Assembly (NCBI GenBank): GCA_022786605.1 | Contig: JALFWW010000016.1 | Coordinates: 62,001-126,000, forward strand | DNA from: Clostridia bacterium | GTDB taxonomy: Bacteria > Bacillota > Clostridia > Lachnospirales > Anaerotignaceae | Direction of reading: 5' to 3' | Length of the DNA stretch: 64,000 nucleotides | Shown: positions 50,016-59,226 of the stretch, piece after piece | Layout of the letters: every line of letters begins with the position of its first letter | Numbering within the stretch: position 1 is the first letter of the stretch | Position numbers and translations under genes: made by a program | Notes under the pieces: generated by a model | Told to the model about the DNA's origin: nothing | Database searches by the model: none | The model's input: only the letters and a program-made list of their open reading frames with translations

Positions 50016-51548
50016 TTATATCATGTATTTTCTGTCCAGAGAACGGTATTGCAGGACTTCAGCCAAATGGCGGACAGTGATTTCTTCGCTGCCGTCCAAG
50101 TCTGCTGCTGTTCTGGCGACTTTCAGTATTTTATGATATGCTCTTGCACTTAAATCCATGGAGGAAAAGGCGGTCTTCAGCAATTTCTGTTCGGTCTCCC
50201 CAAGGGCGCAATATTTTTCTACCTGTGCGGCGTTCAGCTGCGAATTGAAGTAAATTCCTTCCTTTTTATATCGTTCAAGTTGGACTTTATGGGCTTTTAT
50301 CACACGCTTTTTGATCTCTGCCGAGGATTCGCCGGATGCGCTGTTTTGCAGGTCTTCATAACCCACCGCAGGCATTTCCACCATCAGGTCGATACGGTCT
50401 AATAGAGGTCCGCTGATCTTGCTTTGATATTTGGCGATTTCATTGACAGTGCAATGGCATTTGTCCCCGCTGCCCAGATAACCACAGGGGCAGGGGTTCA
50501 TGGCTGCTACCAGCATGAAATCAGAGGGGAATGTCAAAGTGCCACTGACACGGGCAATGGTGACTTTTCCATCCTCCATGGGCTGTCGCATGACTTCCAG
50601 AGCGGACCGCTGAAATTCTGGCAGTTCGTCCAGAAACAGTACGCCATTATGTGCCAGTGAAATCTCACCAGGTTTTGGGATTCTGCCGCCGCCAGTAAGG
50701 GCGGAAGCGGAAATGGTATGATGGGGCGAACGGAAAGGTCTGTAGTGAATCAATGCGTTTTTGTTCTGCAAAAGACCTGCCACGCTGTAAATTTTTGTAA
50801 TTTCAATGCTTTCCGCAAAAGTCAGGTCAGGCAGGATAGTAGGAAACCGTTTTGCCAACATGGTTTTCCCGGAACCGGGCGGTCCAATGAGCAGGATATT
50901 ATGTCCGCCGGCAGCAGCCAGTTCCATGGCACGTTTGGCGTTTTCCTGTCCTTTTACATGGGAAAAATCCAGACTTTCCCATTCTTTGTCATCGGCAAAG
51001 AGATTGTCCAGATCCACATGATAGGGCAGAGATGTTTCCTGATTTTGTAAAATGGCAACTAACTGCCGCAGACTATGGAGGGGATAGACCTCCATCCCTT
51101 CTACAAGAGCCGCTTCGTCGGCATTTTCAAAGGGCACAAAGCATTTTGTGATGCCCTTTTGCAATGCGCCATAGACCATGGGCAGGATGCCGTTGACAGG
51201 GCGCAGAGAACCATCCAGAGAAAGCTCGCCGGCAAGCAAATACCCATCCAAAGCATTGGCAGGCAGTGTACCTGTGGCAGTCAGGATACCTGCGGCAATG
51301 GGCAAATCAAAAGAAGCACCTTCCTTTTTGGTATCTGCAGGCGCTAAGTTAACTGTAATGCGTTTGGTTGGGAAGGAGAGCCCTGTGTTTTTGATGGCAG
51401 TGCGTACCCGTTCTCTGGATTCTTTTACTGCGGAATCCGGCAGTCCAACAATATCAAATGCGGGCAGACCGCTGCTCAAATCGACTTCTACATTGACATC
51501 ATAGGCATCTATGCCAAGCAGTGCGGCGCTATGAATAATGGAAAGCAT
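50016..51548 (-). CDS. YifB/ComM family Mg-chelatase-like AAA ATPase
   Basis: This 510-aa protein has an N-terminal Lon-like ChlI domain (GIDAYDVNVEVDLSSGLPAFDIVGLPDSAVKESRERVR), a central AAA+ module with Walker A GPPGSGKTMLAKRFP and Walker B GVLFLDELPEF, and a C-terminal Mg_chelatase domain (SMDLSARAYHKILKVARTAADLDG). ComM-type proteins are hexameric branch-migration helicases that promote integration of transforming DNA. It is divergently transcribed from dprA, another transformation protein, which supports this role here. GAGGCGAGG precedes the ATG. Confidence 0.92.
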   Translation of the reverse strand: MLSIIHSAALLGIDAYDVNVEVDLSSGLPAFDIVGLPDSAVKESRERVRTAIKNTGLSFPTKRITVNLAPADTKKEGASFDLPIAAGILTATGTLPANALDGYLLAGELSLDGSLRPVNGILPMVYGALQKGITKCFVPFENADEAALVEGMEVYPLHSLRQLVAILQNQETSLPYHVDLDNLFADDKEWESLDFSHVKGQENAKRAMELAAAGGHNILLIGPPGSGKTMLAKRFPTILPDLTFAESIEITKIYSVAGLLQNKNALIHYRPFRSPHHTISASALTGGGRIPKPGEISLAHNGVLFLDELPEFQRSALEVMRQPMEDGKVTIARVSGTLTFPSDFMLVAAMNPCPCGYLGSGDKCHCTVNEIAKYQSKISGPLLDRIDLMVEMPAVGYEDLQNSASGESSAEIKKRVIKAHKVQLERYKKEGIYFNSQLNAAQVEKYCALGETEQKLLKTAFSSMDLSARAYHKILKVARTAADLDGSEEITVRHLAEVLQYRSLDRKYMI

Positions 51549-51584
51549 GACCTCGCCTCATTTCTCTTGAAAAATTCTGTTTTT

Positions 51585-51613
51585 ATCATAACAATTCTTA
51601 CGAAAAAGTGCAA
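51585..51613 (-). promoter_or_regulatory. Sigma-A promoter for yifB
   Basis: On the minus strand TTGCAC (51613-51608), 17 nt, TATGAT (51590-51585), 37 nt before the start. Confidence 0.65.
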
Positions 51614-51684
51614 TGAAAATTGGGGATTTCTACTAGTACATGTATAGAGATTCACATTATTTTCAAATTTTTAGAAAAAAATCA

Positions 51685-51713
51685 TTGAATTTTGAAAAGA
51701 AAGCATATATAGT
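51685..51713 (+). promoter_or_regulatory. Sigma-A promoter for dprA-topA
   Basis: TTGAAT, 17 nt, TATAGT, 38 nt before the dprA GTG. Confidence 0.65.
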
Positions 51714-51751
51714 AGATTGCGTAACTGGCAAGGGGATAAGGAGGTGCCGTT

Positions 51752-52843
51752 GTGGAAGAAACGTATCTGATGTGGCTGGCACGGGTAACGCTGCATAATG
51801 TGAAAAAAGCCTTTCAGCTTCTGGGAAGATTTGGAACAGCGGAAAATATTTTTCATGCGGAACCGGAAGAAATCCGTGGCGCGTTGGGCAATGCCACAAA
51901 ACTTGCAGATGCGATTTTATCCCAACGAGATCCAGATATGCTGGATGAATGGATGATCGAACTGGAAGAAAAAGAAATATCTTTCTATTCCTATTTTCAT
52001 CCGTCTTATCCTTATTTGCTGAAACAGATTTATGATCCTCCATTGGGGATTTATGTCAAGGGCGTTTTGCCGGATGACCACATTGATAAGATTGGTATCA
52101 TTGGCGCCAGAAGATGTTCTCAATATGGTGCCTCTATGGCATACCGGATTACAAAAGATTTGGGCAAAACAAATGTGATTGTCGTCAGCGGCATGGCAAA
52201 AGGCATTGATGCAGTTGCTCATAAAGGTATTATGGATGGCGGCGGCAAAACCATTGCTGTACTGGGCTGTGGCGTAGATGTTTGTTATCCTGCGGAAAAC
52301 CGGGAATTGATGGAGCGGATTATAGAAAACGGTTGTGTATTGTCTGAGTATCCGCCGGGAACGAAAGCGGTTCCCTATCATTTTCCTTATCGCAACCGTA
52401 TCATCAGCGGTCTTTCGAAACTGATTGTCGTCATTGAAGCAGGAAAACGCAGCGGTACGCTGATCACAGCAGATTTGGCGTTGGAAGAAGGCAGGGACGT
52501 TTTTGTTCTGCCGGGAAATGTTACCAGCAAATTGAGTGAAGGTACAAACAATCTGCTCAAACAGGGTTGTCCTGCCATCACAGAATCGGGAGATATTTTA
52601 GAGGAACTTGGCATATCCTATCAAGAAAAGGAAAAGACCCGTTTCTATGAAAACGTAGAGGAAAAACTGACACCCGAAGAACGGGAAATTTATGAGAAAA
52701 TAACTGAGGCAACACCGGTAACGGCGGAAGAATTGAGCCGGATGCTGGAAAAGCCAATTCAGGATATACAATATGTACTTTCTCTGTTGGAAATCACTGG
52801 ATATATTCGAAAATTACAGCAGGCGGGCTATGTCCGTAATTAA
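51752..52843 (+). CDS. dprA: DNA processing protein DprA/Smf
   Basis: DprA (363 aa) binds incoming single-stranded DNA and loads RecA during transformation. The Rossmann-like DprA domain runs from about residue 100 to 300 with IGIIGARRCSQYG, VVSGMAKGIDAVAHKG, TIAVLGCGVDVCYPAENREL, FPYRNRIISGLS and AGKRSGTLITADLALEEGRDVFVLPG. A helical N-terminal SAM-like domain and a C-terminal winged-helix (PVTAEELSRMLEKPIQDIQYVLSLLEITGYI) flank it. The GTG start at 51752 follows AAGGAGG by 7 nt. topA begins 24 bp downstream, as in many Firmicutes. Confidence 0.96.
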   Translation: MEETYLMWLARVTLHNVKKAFQLLGRFGTAENIFHAEPEEIRGALGNATKLADAILSQRDPDMLDEWMIELEEKEISFYSYFHPSYPYLLKQIYDPPLGIYVKGVLPDDHIDKIGIIGARRCSQYGASMAYRITKDLGKTNVIVVSGMAKGIDAVAHKGIMDGGGKTIAVLGCGVDVCYPAENRELMERIIENGCVLSEYPPGTKAVPYHFPYRNRIISGLSKLIVVIEAGKRSGTLITADLALEEGRDVFVLPGNVTSKLSEGTNNLLKQGCPAITESGDILEELGISYQEKEKTRFYENVEEKLTPEEREIYEKITEATPVTAEELSRMLEKPIQDIQYVLSLLEITGYIRKLQQAGYVRN

Positions 52844-52867
52844 CAGAGAGGGCTGAGAGGTGAAGAT

Positions 52868-55015
52868 ATGAGCAAAGAAGCGACTGCAGCAAAACCAAAG
52901 AAAACAACAAAAAAAGCTGCGTCAAAGAAATATCTTGTCATTGTGGAATCTCCCGCAAAGGCAAGTACCATTGGAAAATTTCTGGGAAGCAATTATAAAA
53001 TTGAAGCTTCCATGGGGCATATCCGCGATTTGCCCAAAAGCCAGATGGGCATTGACATTGAGCACGATTTTGAACCAAAGTATATCACCATCCGTGGCAA
53101 AGGTGATTTGCTGAGCAAACTGAAAAAAGAGGCGAAGGCTGCCGATAAAGTCTATCTGGCAACTGACCCGGACCGTGAAGGGGAAGCCATCAGCTGGCAT
53201 CTGCTTCACGCTCTCAATTTAGGTGATGATAAGGACATCAGTCGTATCACTTTCAATGAAATTACAAAGGCAGCAGTAAAACGCTCCATTTCTGAGGCAA
53301 GAGAAATCGACATGGACTTGGTAGACGCCCAGCAGGCACGCCGTGTGCTGGACAGAATGGTGGGCTATACCGTCAGCGACTTATTATGGAAGAAAGTCAA
53401 AAAAGGCTTGAGCGGCGGTCGTGTGCAGTCTGTTGCCCTGCGTCTGATCTGCGACAGAGAGGACGAAATTCGCGGCTTCATTCCTGACGAATATTGGACC
53501 ATTGGCGCAAAACTCACCGATGCGGAAAAGAAAACTTTTGAAGCCAGATTTTACGGCAAAGGCAGTGAAAAAATGGAGCTGCCCAATGCGCAGGTGGTTC
53601 AGGAAGTGGAAAACGGTCTGAAAGGACAGGATTTCATCGTCAAAGAAGTGAAAAAAGGTACACGTCAGAAGAAACCCGTTGCACCTTTTACCACCAGTAC
53701 TATGCAGCAGGAAGCCAGCAAGCATTTGAACATGGCGACGCAGAAAACCATGCTCATTGCTCAGCAGCTCTATGAAGGCGTTCATGTAAAAGGAGAAGGC
53801 AATGTGGGTCTGGTTTCTTATATCCGTACGGACTCCTTCCGTATTTCCGATGAAGCCTACGAAGCGGCTGTTTCCTATATCGGGGAAAACTTCGGGGAAG
53901 AATATGTAAATCCCGAACGTGTGGTATATAAATCCAAAGGGAAAACACAGGATGCCCACGAAGCCATCCGTCCCACAAACGTGCAGCGGACACCTGACAG
54001 CATCAAAGAATCTTTGACAAAAGATCAGTATAAATTGTATAAACTCATTTGGGAACGCTTCGTTGCCAGCCAAATGAGCCCTGCTCTTTATGACACTATG
54101 CAGGTGAAACTGGCAGCAGGAGAATATAGTTTCCGTGCGTCCGGCTCCCGTTTGACTTTCCGTGGTTTCCTGGAAGTTTACAACAAAGGGGAAGAAGAAG
54201 CCGATGTACAGATGCCTGTGCTGAAAGAAGGCGATGTGCTGAAAGCACTGGAAATCCTGCCGGAACAGCATTTCACACAGCCTCCCGCACGTTTTACAGA
54301 TGCATCCCTCATCAAAACACTGGAAGAAATCGGTGTAGGTCGTCCCAGTACCTATGCGCCTACACTGACCACCATTCAGGCAAGAAACTATGTCACAAAA
54401 GAAGCCAAAAACCTTTATCCCACAGAATTGGGGGAAGTGGTAAACGATATCATGAAATCCTATTTCCCGGACATTGTGGACGTTGACTTCACAGCAAACA
54501 TGGAAGAACGTCTGGATGATGTGGAAATGGGCAGAGAAGAATGGAAACAGATCATTCGTGATTTCTATCCCGGTTTCCATGCGGCAGTGGAAAACGCCGT
54601 AGAAAAACTGGCAAAAGTGGAAATCAAAGATGAAGTAACTGATGTCATCTGCGAAAAATGCGGCAGAAACATGGTCATTAAATATGGCAGATACGGAAAA
54701 TTCCTGGCTTGTCCCGGTTTCCCTGAATGTCAGAACGCAAAACCTTTCTTTGAAGAAGCTGGTGTGAATTGCCCCGAATGCGGCGGCAAGGTTCTCATCA
54801 AGAAAACAAAGAAAGGCAGAACTTATTTCGGCTGCGAAAACAATCCTGAGTGTGGCTTCATGTCCTGGAACAAACCTACTGGGGAAAAATGTCCTGTCTG
54901 CGGCAGTTTCCTGGAAGAAAAAGGCAAGAAAAATCCCAAGATTGTATGTTCCAATGAAAAATGTGGCTATATGCGGGAGCCAGAACCGGAAAAAGAAGAA
55001 AATACAGAAGAATAA
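52868..55015 (+). CDS. topA: DNA topoisomerase I
   Basis: This type IA topoisomerase (715 aa) relaxes negative supercoils. The TOPRIM domain starts YLVIVESPAKASTIGKFLG and contains ATDPDREGEAI. The catalytic Tyr318 lies in SYIRTDSFRIS. FTDASLIKTLEEIGVGRPSTYAPT closes the core. Three C-terminal zinc ribbons follow (CEKCGRN...CPGFPEC; CPECGGK...CENNPEC; CPVCGSF...CSNEKC). The N terminus carries a basic Lys/Ala extension (AAKPKKTTKKAASKK). GAGAGGTGAAGAT precedes the ATG. It is co-transcribed with dprA. Confidence 0.97.
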   Translation: MSKEATAAKPKKTTKKAASKKYLVIVESPAKASTIGKFLGSNYKIEASMGHIRDLPKSQMGIDIEHDFEPKYITIRGKGDLLSKLKKEAKAADKVYLATDPDREGEAISWHLLHALNLGDDKDISRITFNEITKAAVKRSISEAREIDMDLVDAQQARRVLDRMVGYTVSDLLWKKVKKGLSGGRVQSVALRLICDREDEIRGFIPDEYWTIGAKLTDAEKKTFEARFYGKGSEKMELPNAQVVQEVENGLKGQDFIVKEVKKGTRQKKPVAPFTTSTMQQEASKHLNMATQKTMLIAQQLYEGVHVKGEGNVGLVSYIRTDSFRISDEAYEAAVSYIGENFGEEYVNPERVVYKSKGKTQDAHEAIRPTNVQRTPDSIKESLTKDQYKLYKLIWERFVASQMSPALYDTMQVKLAAGEYSFRASGSRLTFRGFLEVYNKGEEEADVQMPVLKEGDVLKALEILPEQHFTQPPARFTDASLIKTLEEIGVGRPSTYAPTLTTIQARNYVTKEAKNLYPTELGEVVNDIMKSYFPDIVDVDFTANMEERLDDVEMGREEWKQIIRDFYPGFHAAVENAVEKLAKVEIKDEVTDVICEKCGRNMVIKYGRYGKFLACPGFPECQNAKPFFEEAGVNCPECGGKVLIKKTKKGRTYFGCENNPECGFMSWNKPTGEKCPVCGSFLEEKGKKNPKIVCSNEKCGYMREPEPEKEENTEE

Positions 55016-55060
55016 ATCCCTGTTTTTTCAGAAAAATTTGAAAAAAACCATAATTTATGG

Positions 55061-55089
55061 TTGTAATTTGTATGGGATTGTGCTATAAT
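55061..55089 (+). promoter_or_regulatory. Sigma-A promoter for rpsB
   Basis: TTGTAA, 17 nt, TATAAT, giving a leader of about 100 nt. Confidence 0.75.
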
Positions 55090-55112
55090 CCCATAGGTAA
55101 CTTAAAAACACA

Positions 55113-55169
55113 CGCATTTGCTGCCCTGTGTCCGGTGCCGAAGAGTTCGGTGACACGGGGGATGATGCG
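55113..55169 (+). promoter_or_regulatory. Structured rpsB leader RNA
   Basis: Three nested stems: CGCAT/ATGCG (55113-55117 with 55165-55169), CCCTGTGTC/GACACGGGG (55124-55132 with 55152-55160, one G-U) and CCGAA/TTCGG (55138-55142 with 55146-55150, loop GAG). The structure ends just before the Shine-Dalgarno, consistent with S2 autoregulation. I cannot match it to a known leader family from memory. Confidence 0.6.
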
Positions 55170-55194
55170 GAGGACAAACCACAGGAGGTGCGCT

Positions 55195-55920
55195 ATGAGC
55201 GTAATTTCAATGAAACAGTTGTTGGAAGCTGGTGTACATTTTGGTCACCAGACAAGAAGATGGAACCCTAAAATGGCTGAATACATCTTCGCAGAAAGAA
55301 ACGGTATCTACATCATCGACCTGCAGAAAACCGTTAAAAAAGTAGACGAAGCTTATGCTGAAATCTGCAACATCGTAGCTGACGGCGGTGAAGTTCTGTT
55401 CGTTGGTACAAAGAAACAGGCACAGGAATGCATCAAAGAAGAAGCTGAAAGATGCGGTATGTACTACGTTAACCAGAGATGGCTGGGTGGTATGCTGACA
55501 AACTTCAACACAATCAAAACAAGAATTGCAAGACTGAAAGAACTGGAAAAAATGCAGGAAGACGGCACTTTTGAAGTTCTGCCCAAAAAAGAAGTTGCAG
55601 CTCTGATGCACGAAATGGAAAAACTGGAAAAGAACCTGGGCGGTATCAAAGAAATGAAGAAGATCCCCGATCTGATGTTCGTTGTTGATACAAGAAAAGA
55701 AAAAATCGCTGTTCAGGAAGCACACACACTGGGTATTCCCATCGTTGCTATCGTAGATACAAACTGCGATCCCGATGAAATCGACTATGTAATCCCCGGT
55801 AACGATGACGCGATCCGCGCCGTAAAACTGATCGCTTCCAAAGTAGCTGATGCAGTTCTGGAATCCAAACAGGGTGAACAGGAAAACGCAGAAGCAGCTG
55901 AAGAAACAGTAGCTGAATAA
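55195..55920 (+). CDS. rpsB: 30S ribosomal protein S2
   Basis: S2 (241 aa) is recognised by [69 protein letters not shown] and [30 protein letters not shown]. The C-terminal tail is acidic ([12 protein letters not shown]). The ATG at 55195 follows ACAGGAGGTGCGCT; upstream in-frame codons run through the structured leader. It is followed by tsf after an intergenic hairpin, the usual bacterial arrangement. Confidence 0.98.
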   Translation: MSVISMKQLLEAGVHFGHQTRRWNPKMAEYIFAERNGIYIIDLQKTVKKVDEAYAEICNIVADGGEVLFVGTKKQAQECIKEEAERCGMYYVNQRWLGGMLTNFNTIKTRIARLKELEKMQEDGTFEVLPKKEVAALMHEMEKLEKNLGGIKEMKKIPDLMFVVDTRKEKIAVQEAHTLGIPIVAIVDTNCDPDEIDYVIPGNDDAIRAVKLIASKVADAVLESKQGEQENAEAAEETVAE

Positions 55921-55939
55921 TTTCATAGGCAATTTGCCC

Positions 55940-55975
55940 GAGCTTCAGCCGATTCACGGGCTGAAGCTCTTTCTT
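55940..55975 (+). terminator. Hairpin between rpsB and tsf
   Basis: GAGCTTCAGCC (55940-55950) and GGCTGAAGCTC (55959-55969) are perfect 11-bp arms followed by TTTCTT. It is probably a partial terminator setting the rpsB:tsf ratio. Confidence 0.8.
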
Positions 55976-56007
55976 ATCATAAAACCAATATACGGAGGGA
56001 AAAGAAC

Positions 56008-56940
56008 ATGGCTATTACAGCAGCAATGGTAAAAGAACTGAGAGAAATGACAGGCGTTGGCATGATGGACTGCAAAAAAGCCCTGACTGAAACAGACGGC
56101 GATATGGAAAAAGCAGTTGAACTGCTGAGAGAAAAAGGTCTGGCAGCTTCTGCGAAAAAAGCAGGTCGTATTGCTTCCGAAGGTATCGTTGATGTTTACC
56201 TGAGCGATGACAACAAAGTTGGTACAATCGTAGAAGTAAACTCCGAAACAGACTTCGTTGCTAAAAACCAGGTATTCAGAGATTATGTTGCAGCAGTTGC
56301 AAAACAGGCTTCCACAACAACAGCAGCAGACATGGATGCTTTCTTCGCTGAAAAATGGGATCTGGATCCTCAGTTCACAGTAAAAGAAGCTCTGAGCCAG
56401 CAGGTAGCAGTTATCGGTGAAAACCTGAACATCAGACGTTTCGAAAAATTCGAAAAAGCTGGTTCTGGCAGACTGGTTTCCTACATCCATGGCGGCGGCA
56501 GAATCGGCGTTCTGATCGAACTGGCTTGCGATAACGACAGCGACGCTCTGGAAGAACTGGGCAAAAACGTTGCAATGCAGATTGCAGCTCTGAACCCTAA
56601 ATTCATCACAGAAAAAGATGTTCCCGCTGACTTCATCGAAAAAGAAACAGAAATTCTGACAGTACAGGCGAAAAACGATCCTAAAAACGCAAACAAACCT
56701 GACAACATCATTGCAAAAATGATCGAAGGCAGACTGAAAAAAGAAATGAAAGAATTCTGTCTGGTTGAACAGCCTTACGTAAAAGACGGCGATCTGACTG
56801 TTCAGAAATACATTGACTCCGTAGCAAAAGAAGTAGGCGCTCCTATCGAAATCACACGTTTCGTACGTTTCGAAACAGGTGAAGGTCTGGAAAAGAAAGA
56901 CGAAAACTTTGCTGACGAAGTAGCAAAAGCTATGCAGTAA
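56008..56940 (+). CDS. tsf: Elongation factor Ts
   Basis: EF-Ts (310 aa) recycles EF-Tu by nucleotide exchange. The N-terminal UBA-like domain reads VKELREMTGVGMMDCKKALTETDGDMEKAVELLREKG, followed by the EF-Tu-disrupting TDFVAKN motif (VNSETDFVAKN). The core subdomains and a C-terminal module (LVEQPYVKDGDLTVQKYI) complete it. AATATACGGAGGGAAAAGAAC precedes the ATG. Unlike the usual order, pyrH does not follow directly; about 5 kb intervenes. Confidence 0.98.
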   Translation: MAITAAMVKELREMTGVGMMDCKKALTETDGDMEKAVELLREKGLAASAKKAGRIASEGIVDVYLSDDNKVGTIVEVNSETDFVAKNQVFRDYVAAVAKQASTTTAADMDAFFAEKWDLDPQFTVKEALSQQVAVIGENLNIRRFEKFEKAGSGRLVSYIHGGGRIGVLIELACDNDSDALEELGKNVAMQIAALNPKFITEKDVPADFIEKETEILTVQAKNDPKNANKPDNIIAKMIEGRLKKEMKEFCLVEQPYVKDGDLTVQKYIDSVAKEVGAPIEITRFVRFETGEGLEKKDENFADEVAKAMQ

Positions 56941-56975
56941 TCTGCAAACATATTTTGCACATCTTATGAATTCCA

Positions 56976-57016
56976 AAACGGATAGAACCTTGCAAAAGGT
57001 TTTATCCGTTTTTTCT
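56976..57016 (+). terminator. tsf terminator with GCAA tetraloop
   Basis: A 16-bp stem with one G-U (56976-56991 with 56996-57011), GCAA loop and T run. Confidence 0.9.
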
Positions 57017-57104
57017 TTGCAGCAAACTTTTACGGAAATGTGGTTGCGTCTGCGCGTAAAAAATGGTTAAATGAAGGGGAGGACATGCATTAGGAGGGAA
57101 TGGA

Positions 57105-58100
57105 ATGAAACAACTGGTTTATCATTACTGCAGCTTATCGACCCTTTTGAATATACTGGAACATAAGACCATCCGTTTATCTGATATCAATAAACAAAAC
57201 GATACCAATGAAAGCAAGGCTCTTTTGCATATCACCCGCAACCGTGCCATTCAGATCATGCTTTCCCGTCCGGGTGTGGATAGCGATCAGACCTTTGGTG
57301 GCATGACCTATCGGGAGTTTATTGTGTATCTCATTGATAAAATGATCGAACATGTAAAAGGATATAAAGACTTGATGGCGTATATCGCATGCTTTTCTGA
57401 GTCTGATGACTATTTGCCACAGTGGAGAGGTTATGCAGACAATGGCAGAGGCGTTGCCATTGGTTTTGACGTGGAAACCATTGAGCGGCTCATTGAGCAG
57501 ATTCCAGATGCCCAGTTGGAATTCCGAAAGGTACACTATATTGATACCAATAAAAATGTGATGAACTGCGATACTACCCAATGCAATCTGAGTCTGAACC
57601 GCCATGCGGCAAAACTGGTGGAAACACTATTTTCCTATATGGAGAAAAATGAAACGAAGCAGATTTTGAATGGTTCTTATCTGGATTCGCAGGCAGGACA
57701 TTGGTTCATCCCTCTTTTGCAGGATTCCTTCTTCTACAAAGATGATTCCTTTGCCGAGGAGGATGAATGGCGACTCATTTTAAAAGATGAGATTATCAAA
57801 AGCGAAAGTGATTGGGAGCAGATTTATAATTGGAAACGAACAGGCAATGTGGCAAATCCGGCTATGAAACGTCTTTTCCCAAAGGCTTTGGAATTTAGGG
57901 TAGAGGACAACGACATTGTTTCCTTTATGGATATGGATTTTTCTGATGGGGACTATATGCACAATGATATGATCCGGGAAATCGTGATCGGACCAAACTG
58001 CCATCTGGAGGAAGAAGATGTATTCCAGCTTCTTGGTCATTTTGGCTTTGATACGGCGGATGTGAAAATCCGTAAATCAGATTCTTCTTATCGTATTTGA
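57105..58100 (+). CDS. DUF2971-type protein of unknown function
   Basis: This 331-aa soluble protein starts with LVYHYCSLSTLLNILEHKTIRLSD, then FNDTNE-like KQNDTNESKAL. The central signature YIACFSESDDYLPQWRGYADNGRGVAIGFDVE is characteristic of DUF2971. The rest has EEDEWRLIL and REIVIGPNCHLEEEDVFQLL. No catalytic role is established; members are scattered accessory genes, some near defence or mobile loci. It has its own SD (GGAGGGAATGG) and a strong terminator behind it, so it stands alone between tsf and the fru operon. It is one of the genes that break the tsf-pyrH order. Confidence 0.75.
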   Translation: MKQLVYHYCSLSTLLNILEHKTIRLSDINKQNDTNESKALLHITRNRAIQIMLSRPGVDSDQTFGGMTYREFIVYLIDKMIEHVKGYKDLMAYIACFSESDDYLPQWRGYADNGRGVAIGFDVETIERLIEQIPDAQLEFRKVHYIDTNKNVMNCDTTQCNLSLNRHAAKLVETLFSYMEKNETKQILNGSYLDSQAGHWFIPLLQDSFFYKDDSFAEEDEWRLILKDEIIKSESDWEQIYNWKRTGNVANPAMKRLFPKALEFRVEDNDIVSFMDMDFSDGDYMHNDMIREIVIGPNCHLEEEDVFQLLGHFGFDTADVKIRKSDSSYRI

Positions 58101-58110
58101 ATATGGAATG

Positions 58111-58152
58111 AAAAAGGCTGTTTGTGGGCAATCTTCCACAGACAGCTTTTTT
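58111..58152 (+). terminator. Rho-independent terminator
   Basis: A 16- to 17-bp arm pair (58111-58127 with 58136-58152), GGCTGTTTGTGG/CCACAGACAGC core with wobble, ending in T6. Confidence 0.85.
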
Positions 58153-58175
58153 GCATGAAAATAGCCAAAAACAGC

Positions 58176-58194
58176 CAAACTTAGTCAATTTCAA
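58176..58194 (-). promoter_or_regulatory. Upstream inverted FruR-like operator
   Basis: On the minus strand it reads TTGAAATTGACTAAGTTTG, 16 of 19 bases identical to the operator at 58230, with start-to-start distance 54 bp, about five helical turns. Confidence 0.5.
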
Positions 58195-58229
58195 TAAAAA
58201 ATAAGCGTGATTTTTGTGACCTAATATGA

Positions 58230-58258
58230 TTGAATTTGACTGAATTTGATTATATAAT
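58230..58258 (+). promoter_or_regulatory. fru operon promoter with overlapping operator
   Basis: TTGAAT, 17 nt, TATAAT (58253-58258). The 19-bp TTGAATTTGACTGAATTTG (58230-58248) covers the -35 and spacer and contains the perfect direct repeat TGAATTTGA with 10-nt period. The same sequence, 16/19 identical, occupies the fruR promoter. Confidence 0.7.
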
Positions 58259-58305
58259 AAATCCAAGTTTAAACTATTTCAAAAACAGTCATTGGAGGTG
58301 AGGCT

Positions 58306-59211
58306 GTGATTTACACAGTTACCTTTAATCCATCTTTGGATTATATCGTGGAAGTGCCTTCCTTTCAGATGGGTATGACCAATCGAACGACTTCAGAAAG
58401 CATTTTTCCAGGAGGCAAGGGGATTAATGTTTCTATGGTGCTGCAAAACCTTGGTGTGGAAAGTACGGCGCTGGGATTCACTGCTGGATTTGTAGGCAAT
58501 GAAATTTGTCGCATGTTGCAGGAAAAAGGTTGTCATGCGGCATTTATGACTTTGCCGGAAGGATGCAGCCGTATCAATGTGAAATTGAAATCTGCGGACG
58601 GCACAGAAATCAATGCCAGAGGTCCAGTCATTACAGAAGAAGCATTACAGCAGCTGATGGAAAAACTGGATATGCTGGAAAAAGGCGATGTGCTGGTTCT
58701 GGCAGGCAGCATCCCTACTGGATTGCCTGCAACCATTTATCAAGACATTCTTCAGCGTCTATCCCATAAAGAAATTCTGACCGTTGTGGATGCCACAGGC
58801 AATTTGCTTTGCAATGTATTGGAACATCATCCATTTTTGATCAAACCCAATCACCATGAACTGGGTGAGATATTTGATGCAACCATTGATGATCTGGAAA
58901 AGGTAAAGATATATGCCGGAAAATTACAGGAACAGGGTGCAAGAAATATACTGGTTTCTATGGGCGGAAAAGGTGCGGCGCTGCTGACAGAAAAAGGCGA
59001 TTTTTATCATTTGCCTGCCCCTGAGGGAAAGCTGGTCAACAGCGTTGGCGCGGGAGATTCCATGGTAGCTGGATTTTTGGCAGGCTGGCTGGAAAGTGGG
59101 GATTATGTCCATGCCTTTAAAATGGGAATTTCCGCAGGCAGTGCCAGTGCATTTAGTGAAAATCTGGCAACAAAAGAAGAAGTGTTGGCTTTATATGAGA
59201 AGTTAAAATAA
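58306..59211 (+). CDS. fruK: 1-phosphofructokinase
   Basis: FruK (301 aa) converts fructose-1-phosphate made by the PTS to fructose-1,6-bisphosphate. The PfkB-family N terminus is TVTFNPSLDYIVEVPSFQMG. The 1-PFK substrate signature FPGGKGINVSMVLQNLGVES is present, and the catalytic Asp sits in VNSVGAGDSMVAGFLAGWL. The GTG start at 58306 follows TTGGAGGTGAGGCT. fruA begins 15 bp downstream. The promoter carries a FruR-type operator. Confidence 0.95.
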   Translation: MIYTVTFNPSLDYIVEVPSFQMGMTNRTTSESIFPGGKGINVSMVLQNLGVESTALGFTAGFVGNEICRMLQEKGCHAAFMTLPEGCSRINVKLKSADGTEINARGPVITEEALQQLMEKLDMLEKGDVLVLAGSIPTGLPATIYQDILQRLSHKEILTVVDATGNLLCNVLEHHPFLIKPNHHELGEIFDATIDDLEKVKIYAGKLQEQGARNILVSMGGKGAALLTEKGDFYHLPAPEGKLVNSVGAGDSMVAGFLAGWLESGDYVHAFKMGISAGSASAFSENLATKEEVLALYEKLK

Positions 59212-59226
59212 AGGAAGGGGACTCAC

